Of a DNA stretch of 9,236 bases, positions 5,864 through 9,236 are shown in pieces (position 1 is the first letter of the stretch; each line of letters begins with the position of its first letter). The position numbers and the translations under genes were made by a program. Below the pieces are notes generated by a model. It made no database searches and was not told the DNA's origin. It was given only the letters and a program-made list of their open reading frames with translations. The DNA comes from Opitutales bacterium (GTDB taxonomy: Bacteria; Verrucomicrobiota; Verrucomicrobiae; Opitutales; CAG-312), in contig JAGAOA010000151.1 of assembly GCA_017623955.1 (NCBI GenBank), positions 1 through 9,236 of the forward strand, given 5' to 3'.

Positions 5864-6700
5864 ATGGATATTTATGGACAACTTAGCCCTTCGCAAACTC
5901 TTGAATTGTTGAAGCGATTAGAACATGCTCCAGTAAAAAAATTGGGGCAGAATTTTCTTGTAGATTCTAATATAGTACGTAAGTCGCTAGAACTTGCCGA
6001 TGTTCGTAGTGGTGATGATGTTGTTGAGGTTGGACCTGGATTAGGGACTCTTTCCGGAGCTTTATTGCAAGCTGGTGCAAAGGTTCATGCTGTCGAGTTA
6101 GATAAAACTTTGCATGCGTTTTTGAAAGAACATTTTGCTCAAGTTAAGGAATTTTCTATAATAAATGCTGATGCCATAGATTATCCTTTAGCAAATCTAC
6201 CAAAAGATGTTACAGAGTTTAAAATAGTGGCAAACTTGCCTTATGCAATAAGTACTCCTTGGCTAGATAAAGTTCTATCGGGGCGTTTACCTTCTAGGAT
6301 GTCGCTTATGCTACAAAAAGAGGCGGCTTTACGCTTTGCTGCTGTTGGAGGAACAAAAGAGTATACTCCTATTTCGATATGTTTACCTGAGGCGTATGAT
6401 GTCTATGCTAGACATAAAGTTTCGTCTGTATGCTTTCATCCTCGTCCTGCAGTCGATTCTGTGTTGTTGGCTTTGATTCGTAAAGATGTGCCGTTTGTGT
6501 TCAAAACAAAAACAAAAGAAATAATGCGGTATGTTTTTTCAAAGCGTCGTAAGCAAATTTTATCGATTGCTAAATCGGCAGGAGAGTTTTCTGAAATTTT
6601 ATTGCAATGGTTAGATGTAGATAAAAATCTTTCAGCAGATGTGCGTCCAGAACGTATAGATGCGAGTCATTGGCGTCTGTTAGATGATATTGTAAAATGA
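5864..6700 (+). CDS. rsmA: 16S rRNA (adenine1518-N6/adenine1519-N6)-dimethyltransferase RsmA/KsgA
   Basis: A 278-residue SAM-dependent methyltransferase that dimethylates the two adjacent adenosines of helix 45 in 16S rRNA late in 30S maturation (A1518/A1519 in E. coli numbering). The N-terminal KKLGQNFLVD (25-34) is diagnostic. Motif I is VEVGPGLGTL (54-63), the acidic end of strand 2 is E78/D80, NADA (101-104) is motif III, and the catalytic NLPY is at 124-127. FHPRP (191-195) and the basic FSKRRKQ (225-231) mark the passage into the C-terminal helical domain. I place the start at ATG 5864: the in-frame ATG at 5801 would add 21 unsupported residues, overlap mazG and consume the intergenic dyad. 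No Shine-Dalgarno is seen. The stop overlaps the next start in an ATGA. Confidence 0.96.
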   Translation: MDIYGQLSPSQTLELLKRLEHAPVKKLGQNFLVDSNIVRKSLELADVRSGDDVVEVGPGLGTLSGALLQAGAKVHAVELDKTLHAFLKEHFAQVKEFSIINADAIDYPLANLPKDVTEFKIVANLPYAISTPWLDKVLSGRLPSRMSLMLQKEAALRFAAVGGTKEYTPISICLPEAYDVYARHKVSSVCFHPRPAVDSVLLALIRKDVPFVFKTKTKEIMRYVFSKRRKQILSIAKSAGEFSEILLQWLDVDKNLSADVRPERIDASHWRLLDDIVK

Positions 6701-7488
6701 AATTTATTTTGTTTATATTTTTTGGCTTAATTATTTGTGCTGGCTTATATGTGTGTGTGCTGGTTTTCGCCTTTGTTTTTGCAGAGCGAATGATTTTCCC
6801 AACTCCTAAATCTACATATGCGTATATTGAAAATATAAATATGTTATCTTTAAAAGATGGCAGAAAAATAGCATCGTTATTCTGGCAAAATAAAGAGTCT
6901 GAAATTTGTGTGATATATTCGCATGGCAATGGAGAGGACTTGGGCAAAATATATCAACTTATGCAAGATTATCACGATAGACTTGGTGTAAATGTAGTTG
7001 CTTATGATTATTGTGGATATGGTGTTAGTGATGGAAGAATGTCGCAAGCAGATTTGTCAAAATGTGCAGACACTGTTTATGATTATGTAACTAAAACATT
7101 AGGATTTAAAGCCGAAAATATTTTCTTTGTTGGGTATTCATTGGGAAGTTCGCCTGCGGCTTATTTGGCATCAAAGAATCCAGAAGCTCGTGGAGTTTTG
7201 ATTGTTGGTGGTGTTTCTCGTGGCGTAAAAACTATATTGCCATACGATATTATTCCATGGAAGATTTTACACAATGTAGAGTATTATCCTAATATAAAAA
7301 TTCCAGTTTTGTTTTTTCATGGAACTCGCGATAAAATCGTGCATATAAGAAATGCTTACGAAAATTTAGAGGCAGCAAAAAATACGGTTGCCCGTCTTGT
7401 TAAATTTTATGATTACGGACATTTTCCATTATTTGAAAGCGAATTATATTGGAGAGAACTTTCTAATTTTATAAAAAATACAAAATGA
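6697..7488 (+). CDS. Membrane-anchored alpha/beta hydrolase (BEM46/ABHD-like serine hydrolase)
   Basis: A 263-residue hydrolase with one N-terminal hydrophobic helix (about 3-29). The helix has no clear cleavage site, so it is probably a membrane anchor. The core is an alpha/beta-hydrolase fold with HGNG (76-79, oxyanion region) and the nucleophile elbow GYSLGS (146-151, S148). HGTRDKIV (208-215) supplies the acid D212, and GHFP (241-244) supplies H242, so the triad is complete. Layout and length resemble the BEM46/ABHD13/ABHD17-like group, for which esterase or thioesterase activities are known; the substrate here cannot be told. Because of the N-in anchor rule the catalytic domain could face the periplasm, but this is unproven. 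The gene overlaps rsmA upstream and the DJ-1 gene downstream by ATGA on each side, with no Shine-Dalgarno visible, indicating an operon with coupled translation. Confidence 0.88.
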   Translation: MKFILFIFFGLIICAGLYVCVLVFAFVFAERMIFPTPKSTYAYIENINMLSLKDGRKIASLFWQNKESEICVIYSHGNGEDLGKIYQLMQDYHDRLGVNVVAYDYCGYGVSDGRMSQADLSKCADTVYDYVTKTLGFKAENIFFVGYSLGSSPAAYLASKNPEARGVLIVGGVSRGVKTILPYDIIPWKILHNVEYYPNIKIPVLFFHGTRDKIVHIRNAYENLEAAKNTVARLVKFYDYGHFPLFESELYWRELSNFIKNTK

Positions 7489-8030
7489 AAAAAGTAATAT
7501 TTTTAATGTTTGATAATGTAGAAGAATTGGAAGCTATTGCACCAATCGACTATTTGAAACGTGCAAATGCTGATGTTTGTTTAGCATCTCTATGTTCTGA
7601 TGTAAAAGTTAGAGGTAGAAGTGGAATTGAAATAACTTGCGACAGTTTATTTGCAAATGAAAAAGACAAAGACTTTGATATGGTTGTAGTACCTGGAGGT
7701 CCCGGAACTAATGCTGTTTTGAAAAATGAAGCCGTTTTAGAGTTTATTGACCGACAATACAAAAAAGGTTCTATAATTGGGGCTATATGTGCGGCCCCTG
7801 TAGTTTTGAAAACGGCTGGAATTTTAGATGGGAAAAAGTGTACTGCTCATACTTCAAGAAGATCAGAATTGGATAATTGTTCTTATTCTGATGCGGTTGT
7901 TGTTGATGAAAATGTAATAACTTCACAAGGGGCTGGTACTGCAATAGAATTTGCCTTGAGTTTGGTAGAAAAATTATTTTCAAGAGAAATTGCAAAAGAA
8001 GTTGCAGTTTCTACTTGCTATATGAGATAA
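7485..8030 (+). CDS. DJ-1/PfpI family protein (DJ-1/YajL-like)
   Basis: A 181-residue single-domain cytoplasmic protein with the DJ-1/PfpI flavodoxin-like fold. The conserved acidic residue is E16 (in EELEAIAPID), the glycine-rich turn is PGGPGT (70-75), and the nucleophile elbow is GAICAAP (99-105) with the reactive cysteine C102. The histidine of TAHTSR is H122. This set matches human DJ-1 E18/C106/H126 and bacterial YajL, and the length is typical. Members have been linked to oxidative-stress protection, chaperone activity and glyoxalase or deglycase activity, the last being disputed, so no single reaction is assigned. The start overlaps the hydrolase stop in an ATGA. The next gene begins 22 bases after the stop. 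Confidence 0.94.
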   Translation: MKKVIFLMFDNVEELEAIAPIDYLKRANADVCLASLCSDVKVRGRSGIEITCDSLFANEKDKDFDMVVVPGGPGTNAVLKNEAVLEFIDRQYKKGSIIGAICAAPVVLKTAGILDGKKCTAHTSRRSELDNCSYSDAVVVDENVITSQGAGTAIEFALSLVEKLFSREIAKEVAVSTCYMR

Positions 8031-8052
8031 TAATTTAGAGTATTTTTTTCTT

Positions 8053-9236
8053 ATGTTAGACGAAGATGTAGTAATAAAAACAACGCGTAATGTAAACGAG
8101 ACGATTCTTGTTTGGAATGTCGTATTAGCTGTGTTGATTCCTTTTATTTTCTTTGGAGGAAGTTCTGATATTCTTACAGGTTTGTTTGTATCTCTGGGAG
8201 TTGTTGCACCAATCAACACGTTAAATTATATATATACGTGGCAACCGCGTCCTTATTTTCAGATGACGAAGATTTTGGCGTATTGTATTCCGTTTATTAT
8301 GCTCTTAGTTATATCGATTTGTGGCGTTTTAAATGGAGGAATAAATAGTATGACTTTAGGAGGATACGTGTATCATTACATTGATAGCCTAAATGATAGT
8401 TTTATTATAAATGTTTCGCCGAGCGTTTTGGAACCAATCTTGGAAAATTTGGTTACATTTTTTGCTTTTTTGTGTGGATTATCCATATATTTAATTACTG
8501 ATTCTCGATTTGTTATCAGAAAATTTTTAGTATGGGCGTCTTCGTTGGGGGCGTTGATAACTGTATTAGGATGCTTATTTATGTTTACGTGGAATTTTGA
8601 AGGTTCGATTTTCGCAGATTCTACGGATGATTTCTTTTCTATTTTTCCTTGTTCAGCCCATTGGGCATCGTGGGGAATTTTGTGGTTGGGTGCATCTTTG
8701 GCAGTATCTATTTTTTCTGTTCAAAGATTTCGTTCATTTTCATTTTTTTATTCGTTGCGTTTTTTGTGTCTAGTAACTTCGATAGTTTTGTACGTATGTA
8801 TTTTGATATCGGGAAAAATTCTTCATCAATTTTTCGGAAGTTTGATTTTTGCTGTGGCAGTAAGTATGATATGTTTCGATATGATTCCGTTGAGGATGAA
8901 TGCTCGAAAGCATGAGATGTTGCGTCATATATCGTCGCACACAAAGAGATTAAAGAAACTACAATTCCCGTTTGTTTGTTATGGATTATTAGCAATTTTG
9001 TCGTGGAGTATAACAATATCAACGGCGATTGATATTTGTAACGACACAAGATTATTGATAGCAGATGAGCCTAATCCAAACTCGATAACGTACGTAGAAA
9101 AGATATCTGTGATAGAAGATTCTCAAAGAATGTTAACAGATAAACGCTTGATGTTGGTATTTGGATCTGCATCGTTCCCATGGATATTTTCGTTCTATCA
9201 AGGGAGCGATTTAGGCGCTAGTCCGTGGAATAGTCC
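8053..9236 (+). CDS. Large multi-pass membrane protein, 3' truncated; possibly O-antigen ligase-like
   Basis: An open frame from ATG 8053 continues without a stop to the window edge, giving at least 394 residues. Roughly nine hydrophobic helices can be seen, near residues 18-35, 40-56, 73-93, 129-149, 155-178, 203-222, 233-253, 258-277 and 304-324. A more polar stretch from 325 onward ends in an FPWIFSFYQGSD segment (375-386). The FPCSAHWASWGILWLGA segment (198-214) and the DSQRM...FGSASFPW order recall the long-loop region of Wzy/WaaL O-antigen ligase-like proteins that I associate with Verrucomicrobiota, but no decisive catalytic motif is visible. It is probably the fourth gene of the rsmA operon, 22 bases after the DJ-1 gene. 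A distant GAG (8038-8040) is the only hint of a ribosome binding site. An unclassified membrane protein is an equal alternative. Confidence 0.75.
   Translation, partial: MLDEDVVIKTTRNVNETILVWNVVLAVLIPFIFFGGSSDILTGLFVSLGVVAPINTLNYIYTWQPRPYFQMTKILAYCIPFIMLLVISICGVLNGGINSMTLGGYVYHYIDSLNDSFIINVSPSVLEPILENLVTFFAFLCGLSIYLITDSRFVIRKFLVWASSLGALITVLGCLFMFTWNFEGSIFADSTDDFFSIFPCSAHWASWGILWLGASLAVSIFSVQRFRSFSFFYSLRFLCLVTSIVLYVCILISGKILHQFFGSLIFAVAVSMICFDMIPLRMNARKHEMLRHISSHTKRLKKLQFPFVCYGLLAILSWSITISTAIDICNDTRLLIADEPNPNSITYVEKISVIEDSQRMLTDKRLMLVFGSASFPWIFSFYQGSDLGASPWNS

Noticed and set aside
5293..5886. Plus-strand frames opposite mazG
   Set aside because: They are serine-rich antisense shadows of a clear MazG protein and lack start signals.
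8649..9049. Two frames (8649-8915 plus, 8708-9049 minus) inside the right-hand gene
   Set aside because: Both are shadows of the long membrane-protein frame that runs from 8053 to the edge; neither has a ribosome binding site or a recognisable motif.
1..9236. CRISPR arrays, tRNA/rRNA genes, insertion sequences or attachment sites
   Set aside because: No regularly spaced repeats, cloverleaf-like gene, transposase or terminal inverted repeat pair was found on reading both strands by eye.

Overview
This AT-rich bacterial window holds ten protein-coding genes packed tightly on both strands. The two genes at the window ends are cut by the edges. No rRNA, tRNA, CRISPR array or insertion sequence is visible. 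The RsmA and MazG proteins read to me like those of Opitutae-type Verrucomicrobiota, and the secreted SGNH esterase with a GxDLY-type N-terminal domain also suits Verrucomicrobiota or Bacteroidota. Most starts lack a good Shine-Dalgarno sequence; the rubrerythrin gene and the gene at 4424-5179 are exceptions. The taxonomic placement comes from recalled family resemblance and is only moderately sure. Rubrerythrin and an apparent Fur/PerR operator suggest an anaerobe or microaerophile that manages peroxide and iron.

Left part (1-2501): the end of a DMT/EamA-type transporter on the plus strand meets, tail to tail with a 17-base overlap, a two-gene minus-strand operon. That operon encodes an SMC/ABC-type AAA ATPase (PtuA-like) followed 4 bases later by a zinc-binding HNH nuclease of the TIGR02646/PtuB type. 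This is the composition of a type I Septu anti-phage system, here without a reverse transcriptase.

Middle (2502-3299): a roughly 200-base divergent intergenic region carries a consensus -35 hexamer, a near-perfect Fur-type box and a second, half-matching copy 49 bases away. It drives rubrerythrin, which ends at a strong intrinsic terminator.

Minus-strand operon (5810 to 3300): mazG, then a YgjP/SprT-like zinc metallopeptidase, then a secreted SGNH esterase, joined by a 1-base gap and an ATGA overlap. Plus-strand operon (5864 to the right edge): rsmA, a membrane-anchored alpha/beta hydrolase and a DJ-1/PfpI protein, joined by two ATGA overlaps, then 22 bases later a large multi-pass membrane protein that runs off the window. 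The two operons diverge from a 53-base region that contains a perfect 11-bp inverted repeat.

The most notable item is the stand-alone ATPase-HNH pair facing a Fur/PerR-type promoter. It belongs to a known class of system and is not a demonstrably new one.
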